A DNA stretch of 46,385 nucleotides, taken from Humidesulfovibrio sp. (GTDB taxonomy: Bacteria > Desulfobacterota > Desulfovibrionia > Desulfovibrionales > Desulfovibrionaceae). How positions within the stretch are numbered: the first letter of the stretch is position 1; every line of letters starts with the position of its first letter. Below the pieces are notes generated by a model. The model was not told where the DNA came from, did no database searches, and worked only from the letters and a program-made list of their open reading frames with translations. The position numbers and the translations under genes are program-made. The stretch is from NCBI RefSeq assembly GCF_031082295.1, contig NZ_JAVHLD010000024.1, positions 1 to 46,385 on the forward strand, read 5' to 3'. Positions 16,998 through 25,621 of the stretch are shown here, piece after piece.

Positions 16998-19160
16998 ATG
17001 TCCCTTGTTCCCATGATCCTGACCAACTTCACCTCCGGGGAGCTCTCGCCCCGGCTCTCCGGCCGCGTGGACGTGGCCAAGTACTTCAACGGCTGCCAGA
17101 CGCTGGAGAACTTCCTGGTGCATCCGCACGGCGGCGTCACGCGCAGGAGCGGCATGCGCTACGTGGCCGACGCCGCCAGCCATGACGCAGCCTCGGCGCT
17201 CCTGAGCTTCGAGGACGCCTCGGGCCTGGCCTGGGTGCTGGAATTCGGCCCGGCTCCTGAGGGGGCCGCCGCAGGCCAGGGCGTGCTGCGCTTCTTCTTC
17301 GACGGCGGCCGCGTGCTCGACGACGAGGGTGGCATGCTGGAGCTGCCGACCCCGTATGCGGCGGAGAGCCTGGGCGAGCTGCGCGCCGTGCAAGACCGCC
17401 AGGAGCTCATTTTGACGCACCCGCAGGTGGCCCCGCAGGTGCTCTCGCGCACGGAGGACGGCGGCTTCGCGCTGGCGGCGCTGGACCTCGACACCCAGCC
17501 CGAGGCCTGGGGCGAGGGCAATTGGCCGGGCCTGTGCTGCCTGCACGAGGACCGCCTCGTGTTCGCGGCAACCTCGAAGGAGCCCTTCACCCTGTGGTTT
17601 TCGCGCACGTCCGGGCACCGCGACTTCCGCCTCTGCACGCGGGAGGTGCCGCTCTCCGGCTGGGACGACTTCGAGATCGCGGACGGTTCCGGCGACTCCC
17701 GCGCCGACGGCCGCGCGGGCGACACCTTCCTGCTGCTCTCCGGCGACACCTTCAGCCAAGGTTCGGCCCTGTGCGGGGATGTCTACGACGAGGGCGGCGA
17801 CGCCACGCCGCGCTACTACCGCTACACCGGCCAGCGCATCGTCACGGCCTCCAGCGGCTCGCTGCGGGCCACCTTCCGCGACGCCCCCTCCACCACGGCG
17901 GAGATAGAGAGCGTGCGCCTGGCCGACGGCTCGCTCAACTCCGGCTTCTGGGAGGAGTTCTCGGTGGGCGACCGCATCGTCGCCGATCCCGGTTCGGACC
18001 CGCTGGACGACGACGGCCTTGAGATCACCCTCTCGGCCCAGCAGGGCGGGCGCATCTGCTTCCTCGCCCCGCGCGACAAGCTGTGGATAGGCGCCACCTG
18101 CGGCGAGTGGACCGTGTCCGGCAGCTCGCTCGGCGCGCCGGTGACCCCCGGCTCGGTCAAGGCCGACCGCCAGGGCACCAGCGGCGCGGCCCAGGGCGGC
18201 GCCTGCCAGGCCGGTCGCGCCACCCTCTATGTGCAGCGCTCGGGCCGCAAGGTGCGCGAGATGGCCTACCGCTTCGAGTCGGACGCCTACGCCTCGCGTG
18301 ATCTGACCCTGCTCTCGGCCCACGTGGCCGCGGCGGGCCTGACCCAGCTGGCCTTCGCCCAGGAGCCCGACCCTGTGCTCTTCTGCGTGCGCGCCGACGG
18401 CGTGCTGGTGGCCATGACCTATCTGCCCGAGCAGGACGTGTGCGCCTTTTCGCGCATCGTCACCGACGGGGCGGTGGAGGCCGTGTGCGTGGTGCCTAAC
18501 GACGCCGAGGGTCGCGACGAGCTTTGGCTGGTCGTGCGGCGCAGCGTGCCGGACCCGGATGCCCCGAGTGGCGCGCCACTGGTCCGGCGCTTCATCGAGA
18601 CACTAGACCCGGCCTTTTCCGAGGACGCGGAGGGCGCGGCGGAGGCCTTTTTCCTCGACGCGGGCCTGAGCTACGCCGGGGAGCCCGTGGCCGAGCTGAC
18701 GGGTCTTGCCCACCTGGCCGGGCGCAGCGTGCAGGTGCTGGCGGACGGCGCGGTGCTGCCGGAATGCAGCGTGTCGGCGGAGGGCGCCATCAGCCTGCCG
18801 CGCCCGGCCAGCCGCGTCCACGCGGGCCTGGGCTACAGCTCGGTGCTCAAGCCCATGCGCCTGGAGTTCTCCGGGGCGCGCGGCAGCTCGCAGACGCGCA
18901 CCAAGCGCATCACCGAGGTCACGGTGCGGTTGTTCCGCAGCCTGGGCGGCAAGGTCGGCCCGGACTCGTCGCGCCTGGAGCCGCTGCTCTACCGCACCAG
19001 CGCCGACCTCATGGACGGCCCGCCCGCCCTCTTCACGGGGGACAAGGCCGTGCGCTTCCCCCAGGGCTGGGGGACGGACGGCGTTCTCACCGTTGTGCAG
19101 GACCAGCCCCTGCCCATGACCGTGCTGCTTGTGGCGCCCACCTTGGCCATCAACGAATAA
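16998..19160 (+). CDS. Large phage tail (nozzle-type) structural protein
   Basis: The 720-residue protein begins with MSLVPMILTNFTSGELSPRL, then GRVDVAKYFNGCQTLENF and HPHGGVTRRSGMRYVA. This N-terminus is typical of phage tail proteins in the tail-tubular-protein-B neighbourhood of podoviruses. The rest is beta-rich, with no enzyme motif. AGGAG precedes the ATG. It is followed by a T7-type fibre gene, as gp12-like nozzle proteins are in related phages, although the usual intervening internal core genes are missing. Assignment rests on the N-terminus and synteny. Confidence 0.68.
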   Translation: MSLVPMILTNFTSGELSPRLSGRVDVAKYFNGCQTLENFLVHPHGGVTRRSGMRYVADAASHDAASALLSFEDASGLAWVLEFGPAPEGAAAGQGVLRFFFDGGRVLDDEGGMLELPTPYAAESLGELRAVQDRQELILTHPQVAPQVLSRTEDGGFALAALDLDTQPEAWGEGNWPGLCCLHEDRLVFAATSKEPFTLWFSRTSGHRDFRLCTREVPLSGWDDFEIADGSGDSRADGRAGDTFLLLSGDTFSQGSALCGDVYDEGGDATPRYYRYTGQRIVTASSGSLRATFRDAPSTTAEIESVRLADGSLNSGFWEEFSVGDRIVADPGSDPLDDDGLEITLSAQQGGRICFLAPRDKLWIGATCGEWTVSGSSLGAPVTPGSVKADRQGTSGAAQGGACQAGRATLYVQRSGRKVREMAYRFESDAYASRDLTLLSAHVAAAGLTQLAFAQEPDPVLFCVRADGVLVAMTYLPEQDVCAFSRIVTDGAVEAVCVVPNDAEGRDELWLVVRRSVPDPDAPSGAPLVRRFIETLDPAFSEDAEGAAEAFFLDAGLSYAGEPVAELTGLAHLAGRSVQVLADGAVLPECSVSAEGAISLPRPASRVHAGLGYSSVLKPMRLEFSGARGSSQTRTKRITEVTVRLFRSLGGKVGPDSSRLEPLLYRTSADLMDGPPALFTGDKAVRFPQGWGTDGVLTVVQDQPLPMTVLLVAPTLAINE

Positions 19161-19211
19161 GTCCGGCGAAGAGCCGCGAATGCCGCTTTGCGAAGTGGCG
19201 AAGGAGAGACA

Positions 19212-20093
19212 ATGACCCTGTCCACCCAAACCTCAAAGACCTCCTACACCGGCAATGGGGCCACCTGTGAGTTCCCCGTGCCGTTCCCGTTCATGCGCGC
19301 GGACGACATCAAGGTGCTGCTGCGCCAGGACGGCGTGGAGCTGCCGCTCTTTTCCGGCACGCACTACAGCCTCGAAGGCGCGGGCAACCCCTCCGGCGGC
19401 AGCCTGGTTCTGGGCGAGCCTCCGGCCACGGGGCAGACCCTTGTGGTCTACCGCGCCCCGGCCATCGTGCAGGAAGTGAACTACGTTGAGAACGCGGCGT
19501 TTCCCGCCGAGACCCACGAGGCCGCCCTCGATCTCCTGACCATGATCTGCCAGGCCCTGGACGAGAAGCTCGGCCGCGCCGTGCTGTACCCCGTGAGCAC
19601 CCCGCAGGAGGATATCCGCGACTCTCAGGCCTTTCTCCAGGCCGGTGAGAGCGCCCGCGACGCGACCCTGGCCGCCGCAACCCAGGCCAGCGCCGCCGCA
19701 ACCCAGGCCGAGGGCCACGCCAGCCAGGCGGAAGTCTACGCCGCGCAGGCACAGGCCTCTGTGGGCGGGGTCCGCGTGAGCGCGGGCGACACCGCGCCGG
19801 GCAACCTGTCGGTCAAGCTCACAGCGGGCGACGGCCTGGCCGAGACCCTCCTTGCTCCAGGCGCGGACGAGGCCCTGCTGCTGTCCGTGGCCCTGGCGGC
19901 CGACCCCGGCCTGGAATTCGCCGAGGGGCTGCTGCGCGCGCAGGTGGCCCCCGGCGGCGGGCTGGCCAGAACGGGCTCGGGCCTGGCGACGGACCTGGGT
20001 GCAGGTCCGAACCAAATCTCCACAAATCTGACCTTGCGGCCTGCCATGGTGGCTGGCCGCGTTCTTAACCACACAACCCTGGGAGGCATGTAA
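19212..20093 (+). CDS. T7-type tail fibre protein (N-terminal attachment domain)
   Basis: The 293-residue protein starts with the phage T7 gp17-like N-terminal domain: SYTGNGATCEFPVPFPFM, then DDIKVLL, ...YRAPAIVQEVNYVENAAFPAETHE and a helix ending in LDEKLGRAV. A short Ala/Gln coiled-coil region (about 145-185) and a beta-rich C-terminus follow. The whole is much shorter than T7 gp17 and looks like an adaptor carrying other receptor-binding parts. GAAGGAGAGA precedes the ATG at 19212. The gene ends 1 bp before the next. Confidence 0.78.
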   Translation: MTLSTQTSKTSYTGNGATCEFPVPFPFMRADDIKVLLRQDGVELPLFSGTHYSLEGAGNPSGGSLVLGEPPATGQTLVVYRAPAIVQEVNYVENAAFPAETHEAALDLLTMICQALDEKLGRAVLYPVSTPQEDIRDSQAFLQAGESARDATLAAATQASAAATQAEGHASQAEVYAAQAQASVGGVRVSAGDTAPGNLSVKLTAGDGLAETLLAPGADEALLLSVALAADPGLEFAEGLLRAQVAPGGGLARTGSGLATDLGAGPNQISTNLTLRPAMVAGRVLNHTTLGGM

Positions 20094-20094
20094 C

Positions 20095-20511
20095 ATGGCA
20101 GCGAACAAGGAACCCATCTTCATCGGCCAGATCACCGGAAAGATCACCGAACTGGCTGACACCACGGAAACCGACATCTTCGTCGGCGACGCCGAGGAGT
20201 CCACCCGCGTGGACGTGCTGGCCGTCAGCACCGACGACACCGCCGACAAGGATCTTGTGCTGTATTTCCACGACGGCACGGCTAGCAAAAAGGCCACCAC
20301 GGTCAAGATCCCGCTGAGCAGCGGCAGCACCAACACCATCGCCCCGGTGAACCTGCTCGCCGCGTCGCAGATGGCCCCGTTCGTCCAGGCCGACGCCAGC
20401 GGCAACAAGTACATCAACCTGCCGCCGAACCACAAGCTCCGCGCCGCCGAGGCCGCCGCGCCCACCGCCGGCAAAAAGATGTGGGTCTTTGCGCGCGGCG
20501 GGAAGTACTAG
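20095..20511 (+). CDS. Small phage structural protein of unknown family
   Basis: The 138-residue protein, beginning MAANKEPIFIGQITGKITEL, is beta-rich and polar, without signal or membrane segment. I do not recognise the family. Its place between the fibre and the discoidin/glycine-rich tail protein suggests a virion or tail-tip component. The next gene follows after 2 bp. Confidence 0.6.
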   Translation: MAANKEPIFIGQITGKITELADTTETDIFVGDAEESTRVDVLAVSTDDTADKDLVLYFHDGTASKKATTVKIPLSSGSTNTIAPVNLLAASQMAPFVQADASGNKYINLPPNHKLRAAEAAAPTAGKKMWVFARGGKY

Positions 20512-20513
20512 CC

Positions 20514-22553
20514 ATGCGCCTCTCGTCGCACGCGGGCGTCGGCCCGCGCCACATGTCGACCCATGCGGGCGGCGGGGGCTGGCCCGGAGGGGTCGGGGGC
20601 TTGCCCCCCGGCCCCCTCGGGGCCTCGTCCACCCTGTTTGGCAAGGGTGAGTATAGCCAGGACATCAAGCAAGAGGACCGCCGTACCCTGAACTATTCCG
20701 GTTCATATGGCGCGTCCTTAACCGGGTACTTCGTAGTAGACAGGGCTGCGGCTGCTCTCACCCCAGGAACAGCTATATCCGACTTGATGTACTACGATGC
20801 CACTGGCGGCAACAACATTACCTTATACATTGTTGAACGTGTCTCTGCTGGCAACTATAGAGTGGCGCTGAATGTCGAAGTCCCAAGTACATCCAACGGT
20901 GGCTACAACAAGGTAGCGCTGGGAGCAGTATTCACTGTCCCTGCAACAGGGGAGTACCGCACGGCTGTTTACGTGAACTCAGGAAACTCCTATTACTCTG
21001 GTTCTGCGTATTCAAGGGGATACAGAGCGTACAAACCATCTGATGGAGAAACCTTCGGAAGTGTCACGGAAGATTCCAATACGGTCGGTGGCCCCGGTAT
21101 AGTGTATGTGGTGCAATTCCAGTCCAGCTATACGTCAACAGAAGTCACCGTTACCGGGCAGACTGCAACCGCATCCAGTGAGTACAGCGGGTCGTACACC
21201 GCAGCCAACGCATTTAATGGTGCTTGCGGCACAACGGCAGACTACTGGCAGACAGCTGTGGGAGTCACCACTGCTTGGCTGAAAGCAACGTATTCTATTA
21301 AGAGGAGAATCACCAGATACCAACTTGAAGGTGGAACCAACCTCGGGCTTTCTGCAATGCCTAGCAGTTGGACTCTTGAGGGCAGCAATGACGGGGGTGC
21401 GACATGGAATGTGTTAGACACACGTTCTGGTATTTCCTTCGCAGTTGCGTGCTCTTGGCAGAGTTACACTGTTGCTTCACCGGGAGAGTACCTCGCGTAC
21501 AGACTGAATATCGCTGCATCTGGCGGTGCCAACTACCTCGGAATAAGTGAAATGCAGTTCTTTGAGAGCTACACTTTCACAAACGCCATCGTCATTACTA
21601 GCGCGGCTACAGTCGCCCCGGACGCGCTCACCTTCGCCTGTGTTGTGAAGGGTCACACTCTTGTTCTGGACGGCGCAAGCGCATCGTTGAAGCCCTCCAC
21701 AAAATGCAACGGTCTGTACGCGCACCTCACGGGCGACCTTGTGTTGCTCAACGGGGCAACGTGCAACATCGACGGCCTTGGCAAAGGCGGCACTGTCACG
21801 GGCAGCAAGTCCGAGGTGGATGTGCTCCCCGACTCCATGAAGGCTGGCCTCGCACTGGCTAAACTGGCGAACTACGTCATGGTTCAGCCGGGGGCGAGTG
21901 GCGGTGCTGGCGGACCTCCGTCTGGCCCAAGCTACAACCAAGGTACTGTTGGCGGCACTGGCGCTGCTGCTGGCCCCATGCAGACGGGTGGCGGCGGTGG
22001 TGGCGGGTCCGGCAACTACGATGTCAACCTCGGCGGTGGCGACGGGGGGCCGGGTACGTCCTTCGGCGGCGGCGCTGGTGGCGGTGGCGCTCCCCGCCAT
22101 AGCACTGGCGGCACGGCTGGTGGCGATGCGACTGCGGCTCTCGCTGGTGGTGTCGGCGGTGGCAACACGGCTGGCAACGGGGGCGGTGGCGGCGGTGGCG
22201 CTGGCGACCCTGTTGGGGCGGGTGGTGCGCAAGGTCCGGGCAGTCCCGGCACTGGCGGTCCCGGTGGTGTCCTCATGGCCTTCGTAAAGGGGTGGATTAA
22301 GGTGGCATCTGGATGCCGCATCTCCTCTGACGGAAGCGCCGGGGGTGCTGCGTATCCTTCCACAGGTGGAGGCGGCGGTGGCGGCTCTGGTGGTGGGCTT
22401 GTGGGCCTGTTCTACCTCGGTGGCTACACCAACAACGGGACTGTGCGGGCAAACGGTGGACTTGGTGGCGCGAAGGGAGCTGCTGAAACCTACAACTGCC
22501 CCGGTGGCCCTGGTGGTCCCGGCTCCGTGAACATCATCAACTTGGCCGCATAG
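20514..22553 (+). CDS. Discoidin and glycine-rich tail adhesin-like protein
   Basis: The 679-residue protein has a short Gly/Pro-rich N-terminus and a beta-rich part. Residues about 216-346 form an F5/8 type C (discoidin) domain (TASSEYSGSYTAANAFNG ... YWQT ... YLGISEMQFFE), a fold that usually binds carbohydrate. Residues about 455-670 are Gly-rich (GGGGGGG runs, GGPGGPG), reminiscent of polyglycine-II phage adhesin tips. The DNA from about 20640 to 21600 is visibly less GC-rich than its surroundings, with different codon choice. I infer a receptor-binding protein with recently exchanged specificity modules. Start at 20514 follows GGGAAG. Confidence 0.72.
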   Translation: MRLSSHAGVGPRHMSTHAGGGGWPGGVGGLPPGPLGASSTLFGKGEYSQDIKQEDRRTLNYSGSYGASLTGYFVVDRAAAALTPGTAISDLMYYDATGGNNITLYIVERVSAGNYRVALNVEVPSTSNGGYNKVALGAVFTVPATGEYRTAVYVNSGNSYYSGSAYSRGYRAYKPSDGETFGSVTEDSNTVGGPGIVYVVQFQSSYTSTEVTVTGQTATASSEYSGSYTAANAFNGACGTTADYWQTAVGVTTAWLKATYSIKRRITRYQLEGGTNLGLSAMPSSWTLEGSNDGGATWNVLDTRSGISFAVACSWQSYTVASPGEYLAYRLNIAASGGANYLGISEMQFFESYTFTNAIVITSAATVAPDALTFACVVKGHTLVLDGASASLKPSTKCNGLYAHLTGDLVLLNGATCNIDGLGKGGTVTGSKSEVDVLPDSMKAGLALAKLANYVMVQPGASGGAGGPPSGPSYNQGTVGGTGAAAGPMQTGGGGGGGSGNYDVNLGGGDGGPGTSFGGGAGGGGAPRHSTGGTAGGDATAALAGGVGGGNTAGNGGGGGGGAGDPVGAGGAQGPGSPGTGGPGGVLMAFVKGWIKVASGCRISSDGSAGGAAYPSTGGGGGGGSGGGLVGLFYLGGYTNNGTVRANGGLGGAKGAAETYNCPGGPGGPGSVNIINLAA

Positions 22554-22562
22554 GAGGCTGTA

Positions 22563-22901
22563 ATGATTCTCTTGCATCACCCGGAAGTGGAATTGTCGCG
22601 CGAGCTGCTGGCGCAGTTGCCGGCGGACTGCGGTTGCGTGGACTGGACCAGCGAGCTCCAGCGCGAGGAATACCAGGCGCAGGACGGGCTTCCGCCCTCG
22701 GCCTTCCCGTCGGTCCTGGTGGACGTGCCCGCCTACGCCGAGGACCGCCCGATGATCGGGCCTGACGGCGAGTTCCTGGGCATGGAGGTGGTGGCGGTGC
22801 CAGCGCATCAGGAACTGCTGCGTCTGCCCGCGAGCTGGGCTGCCGTTGCCTCGTTCACGGCCTCTGTGGAGGAGCGGGCGCTGCTGCTGCCTGCCGGATA
22901 G
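22563..22901 (+). CDS. Hypothetical protein downstream of the tail adhesin
   Basis: The 112-residue soluble protein has no recognised domain. It sits directly behind the adhesin gene, where phages often encode fibre-assembly chaperones, but sequence support for that is lacking. AGGAGG precedes the ATG. Confidence 0.55.
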   Translation: MILLHHPEVELSRELLAQLPADCGCVDWTSELQREEYQAQDGLPPSAFPSVLVDVPAYAEDRPMIGPDGEFLGMEVVAVPAHQELLRLPASWAAVASFTASVEERALLLPAG

Positions 22902-22912
22902 GAGGACGGGCC

Positions 22913-23296
22913 ATGCACCAGCCCTGCGGCTTCCACGACCAGTTCATGGAGCAGATCCGCGATGCCCTTGTGGGCCTGAAGGACCAGATGCGCGTGGGCA
23001 TCGGGGCCGTGGCCGAGCAGTCCAAGGCCAACGGCGAAACGCTGTTGCGCATCGCCGAGTCCCAGACGGCACGGCGCGAGCTGTGCGCCCGCCAGGCCGA
23101 GCGCCTGGTGGCCCTGGAGCGCGGCGCGGACCAGCATCGCGAGGCCCACGCCCAGTCCCGCGAGGAGCACCTTGCCGAGCGCGCGGACCTGTGGAGCGCG
23201 GTGAACCGCCTGCGTTTCCATGTCTACGTTGGCCTGGGCGTGGGGCTGGTGCTCCAACTCGCCGGTCCGTTCGTGCTCGCGGCCGTGCTGAAGTAA
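22913..23296 (+). CDS. XhlA-like coiled-coil lysis accessory protein
   Basis: The 127-residue protein consists of a long helical, charged coiled-coil region (about 10-95) and one C-terminal hydrophobic segment (about 103-125, ending AGPFVLAAVLK). This topology is like haemolysin XhlA-type proteins that assist phage holins. It is immediately upstream of a holin and a lysozyme. Alternative: a spanin-like or membrane-anchor protein. Confidence 0.5.
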   Translation: MHQPCGFHDQFMEQIRDALVGLKDQMRVGIGAVAEQSKANGETLLRIAESQTARRELCARQAERLVALERGADQHREAHAQSREEHLAERADLWSAVNRLRFHVYVGLGVGLVLQLAGPFVLAAVLK

Positions 23297-23335
23297 CCCC
23301 GCCCCGCGGCGGGGCCAGAATCCAGGAGGAAGACC

Positions 23336-23737
23336 ATGCTGCTTGACTTCATTCCACTCATCGGGGCGGCGGCGCAGAAGCTGCTGGACCTGATCCCAGA
23401 CCCCGGGGCCCGGGCCAAGGCCGCCGAGGACTACCAGCGCGCGTTGCTCGACATCGCCGCCAAGGCCGAGGCCGACCAGCGCGACGTCAACAAGGTCGAG
23501 GCCGCCAGCGCGTCGCTGTTCGTCGCGGGCTGGCGGCCGGCCATCGGTTGGGTCTGCGCGGCCGCCCTGGCCTTCCAGTACCTGGCCCGCCCCCTGTGGG
23601 CGTGGGCCTCGGGGGTCTGGTGGCCCGCATCGCCCCCGCCCCCGGCCCTGGACGACATGCTCTGGCAGCTCATGTTCGGCATGCTCGGCATGGGCTCGCT
23701 GCGCACGTTTGAGAAGATGAAGGGGGCGGGCAAATGA
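23336..23737 (+). CDS. Three-TM-type phage holin
   Basis: The 133-residue protein begins MLLDFIPLIGAAAQKLLDLIPD, continues with a charged helix, then VAGWRPAIGWVCAAALAFQYL and a further C-terminal hydrophobic segment (MLWQLMFGMLGMGSLRTFEK). This matches the 3TM holin family. Holins permeabilise the inner membrane and release lysozyme. AGGAGGAAG precedes the ATG, and its stop overlaps the lysozyme start as ATGA. Confidence 0.8.
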   Translation: MLLDFIPLIGAAAQKLLDLIPDPGARAKAAEDYQRALLDIAAKAEADQRDVNKVEAASASLFVAGWRPAIGWVCAAALAFQYLARPLWAWASGVWWPASPPPPALDDMLWQLMFGMLGMGSLRTFEKMKGAGK

Positions 23738-24144
23738 ACACGCACCGCCTGGCCCGGGAGCTTCTTCGCGACGAAGGACTGCGGCTCAAGCCGTACCGCT
23801 GCTCCGCCGGGAAGCTGACCATCGGCGTGGGCCGCAACCTGGACGACCGGGGCATCACCGAGGCCGAGGCCCTGGTCCTGCTGGGCAACGACATCAAGGC
23901 CTTCTGGGGCCAGCTGGTGGCGGCGCTGCCGTGGGTCGCCACGGCCCCGGAGGCCGTTCAGGAGGTGCTGGCCAACATGTGCTTCAACCTGGGCCTGGGC
24001 GGGCTGCTGGGATTCCGGCAGACGCTGGCCTATCTTCAGGCTCGGCTCTACGTGGACGCCGCCGAGGAGATGCTGCGGTCCAAGTGGGCCGGGCAGGTTG
24101 GCGCGCGCGCCGAGCGCCTGGCGCAGAAGCTGAAGGCCTTGTAG
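23734..24144 (+). CDS. Phage lysozyme (GH24-like endolysin)
   Basis: The 136-residue protein carries the T4-lysozyme-family N-terminus: ELLRDEGLRLKPYRCSAGKLTIGVGRNLDDRGI, containing the catalytic Glu in RDEG and the GxTIGxG pattern. NMCFNLGLGGLLGF lies later, as in GH24 enzymes. It should cleave peptidoglycan glycosidic bonds. It is slightly shorter than common endolysins and has no signal peptide, so it needs the holin encoded immediately upstream and overlapping by 4 bp. Last gene of the plus-strand unit. Confidence 0.87.
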   Translation: MNTHRLARELLRDEGLRLKPYRCSAGKLTIGVGRNLDDRGITEAEALVLLGNDIKAFWGQLVAALPWVATAPEAVQEVLANMCFNLGLGGLLGFRQTLAYLQARLYVDAAEEMLRSKWAGQVGARAERLAQKLKAL

Positions 24145-24179
24145 CGAGATTGCGTTCGAATTTGCGCTCCCTCGACGCA

Positions 24180-24217
24180 AGACGGCCCGGCCAGGCGAAA
24201 ACCTGACCGGGCCGTCG
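24180..24217. terminator. Bidirectional hairpin between convergent phage units
   Basis: GACGGCCCGG-CAGG and CCTG-CCGGGCCGTC form a long stem around a CGAAAA-type loop, between the lysozyme stop and the converging scaffold gene. Flanking T-runs are poor, but position suggests termination for both directions. Confidence 0.65.
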
Positions 24218-24235
24218 GCGTTCAAGCCCTTGGGG

Positions 24236-25105
24236 TTAGGAAGCGCGCAGCGTCGGAGCCTGCTCGCCGGGATACAGGCTCTCGAAGCCCTTCTGCACCT
24301 GGCGCACGAACTCCGCGTCCCGGCGCGACGGGTCGAAGTAGCGCGGGTCGCGCATCATCTCGCGCAGGCGCTGCGGGGTCAGGCTGGTGGCGCCCCCGGC
24401 GTTCTTGCCGCGCAGGGAGCTCTCGCTCACCAGCGGGGCCATGCGGGAAAAGGCCTGGATCACGCAGGCGTCGTCCGCGGCGCCGCTCTGCTCCAGGGCC
24501 TGCATGAGCGTCTGGCCGCCCAGGGCCAGTACGGCCTTGCGCGCGGCTTCCAGCACGGCCTTGGCCTCGCCGCCGTGGACCTGGCGCAGGCCGGAGAGCT
24601 CCCGTTCGCGGCGTTTCGCGCGCTCGGTGCTGAGCTTTTCCGTGTGCGAGCGCAGCCCGTCCACGTTGAGCGGCAGGAACCAGGCGTACAGGCCGCCGGC
24701 CTGGGCGTCGGACAGGCCCAGCTCGTGGGCCTTGGCCAGGAAGGCGTCGCGCAGGGCTTCGTCGACGCGGAACTCCTCGGGCAGTTCGATCTCCGGCAGG
24801 CGGTAGTGCCCGGGCGACTGGGGCGGACCGTCCTGGCCCTGGGGCGCGCCCTGGGACAAGAGCGAACCCTCGGGCTCGGTCTTGCGGCCCAGCAGACGCT
24901 GGGCGTGCACCAGGGCCTTCAGCGCCTCGCCGGGGGAGGCGTATTTGGCCAGGGCCGGGTGCTGGCGCAACGGGAGCAGGGTCTCCTTGCCGGATTCGTC
25001 GCGGCCGGGCGCCGTCAGGTCCTCGGGCAGGTCCAGTCGCCAGTCGACGGGGGCCGCGCTCATGGGCTGGGTGCGCTTCTGGGACGGGGTGGGGGCATCG
25101 GTCAT
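24236..25105 (-). CDS. Phage scaffold-like (capsid assembly) protein
   Basis: The 289-residue protein is acidic and helical, without membrane segments. The opening WRLDLPEDLT, then ALAKYASPGEALKALVHAQRLLG, then PEIELPEEFRVDEALRDAFLAKAHELGLSDAQA follow the layout common to phage scaffold/capsid-assembly proteins. In phages this gene normally sits between portal and capsid genes; here it is alone on the minus strand, convergent to the tail/lysis unit, with its own promoter (copy 2). AGGAG precedes the ATG. The scaffold role is a family-pattern inference. Confidence 0.68.
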   Translation of the reverse strand: MTDAPTPSQKRTQPMSAAPVDWRLDLPEDLTAPGRDESGKETLLPLRQHPALAKYASPGEALKALVHAQRLLGRKTEPEGSLLSQGAPQGQDGPPQSPGHYRLPEIELPEEFRVDEALRDAFLAKAHELGLSDAQAGGLYAWFLPLNVDGLRSHTEKLSTERAKRRERELSGLRQVHGGEAKAVLEAARKAVLALGGQTLMQALEQSGAADDACVIQAFSRMAPLVSESSLRGKNAGGATSLTPQRLREMMRDPRYFDPSRRDAEFVRQVQKGFESLYPGEQAPTLRAS

Positions 25106-25174
25106 GATGGTCTCCTAGGGTAACAGGTGGGCGCATGGCCCGCACGCGGCACAATGCCGGGTCGGGCGCTCGGA

Positions 25175-25257
25175 CCAGTATACCCTAGGTTTTGCCGACG
25201 GACAAAAATTACCAAACTTTGGCCGGTAAAAGGACAAAAATTCCCTCTTGACAGGGT
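25175..25257 (-). promoter_or_regulatory. Shared phage-region promoter/operator, copy 2
   Basis: Reading on the minus strand, GGGAATTTTTGTCC (25232-25245) and GGTAATTTTTGTCC (25200-25213) are again 32 bp apart. The -35 TTGTCC (25200-25205) and -10 TATACT (25177-25182) have a 17-bp spacer. A 36-bp run (25218-25253) is identical to copy 1 at 15842-15877. It faces the scaffold-like gene, whose start is about 70 bp downstream. Confidence 0.85.
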
Positions 25258-25258
25258 T

Positions 25259-25621
25259 TCACTCAAGGCTGAGTTCCGCCGCCTGGACCACCCTCTGGTT
25301 GGTGAAGCCGAACAGGCGCGTGAATTTTGGCCAGCGGGGGTCGATCTCAAGCCCGGGCTCCACGCGCAGGCCCAGGATGCGCGTCTTGCCCAGCCGCCTG
25401 GCCAGGGCCTTCAGCTCCTCAACATCAGCCCGCAGCGCGCGCACGGTGGCCGGGCCGTACCGAAGCACCGAGAGGTGCAGCTCAAGGGCGTCCGGGTGCT
25501 CGGCCAAGGCCGCGGCGGCGTAGAGCCCGGCAGCGTCGGAGAGGGTGAAGAAGCGCATGTGCCTGGACTCAGGCAGGCCGGATAACGACGAATGTGCGCC
25601 TGGTTGTTCGAAAATGGGCAT
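25259..25621 (-). CDS. Small protein of unknown family in the phage region
   Basis: The 120-residue soluble protein has no signal or membrane segment. Its C-terminal WPKFTRLFGFTNQRVVQA resembles the last strand and helix of small GNAT-like phage proteins, but the acetyl-CoA loop is not visible and I do not assign function. AAGGAG lies 7 nt before the ATG. It ends just upstream of promoter copy 2 on the same strand. Confidence 0.55.
   Translation of the reverse strand: MPIFEQPGAHSSLSGLPESRHMRFFTLSDAAGLYAAAALAEHPDALELHLSVLRYGPATVRALRADVEELKALARRLGKTRILGLRVEPGLEIDPRWPKFTRLFGFTNQRVVQAAELSLE

Noticed and set aside
15970-24144. Tailocin (phage-tail bacteriocin) instead of a virion or GTA system
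   Set aside because: No sheath, tape-measure or baseplate genes are seen; the tail genes are T7-like and a scaffold-like capsid-assembly gene is present, which tailocins lack.
15838-25257. Inverted promoter copies 1 and 2 as ends of a transposon
   Set aside because: A third copy lies outside the block at 26.6 kb, no transposase or target duplication is seen, and all three copies have promoter boxes aimed at genes.
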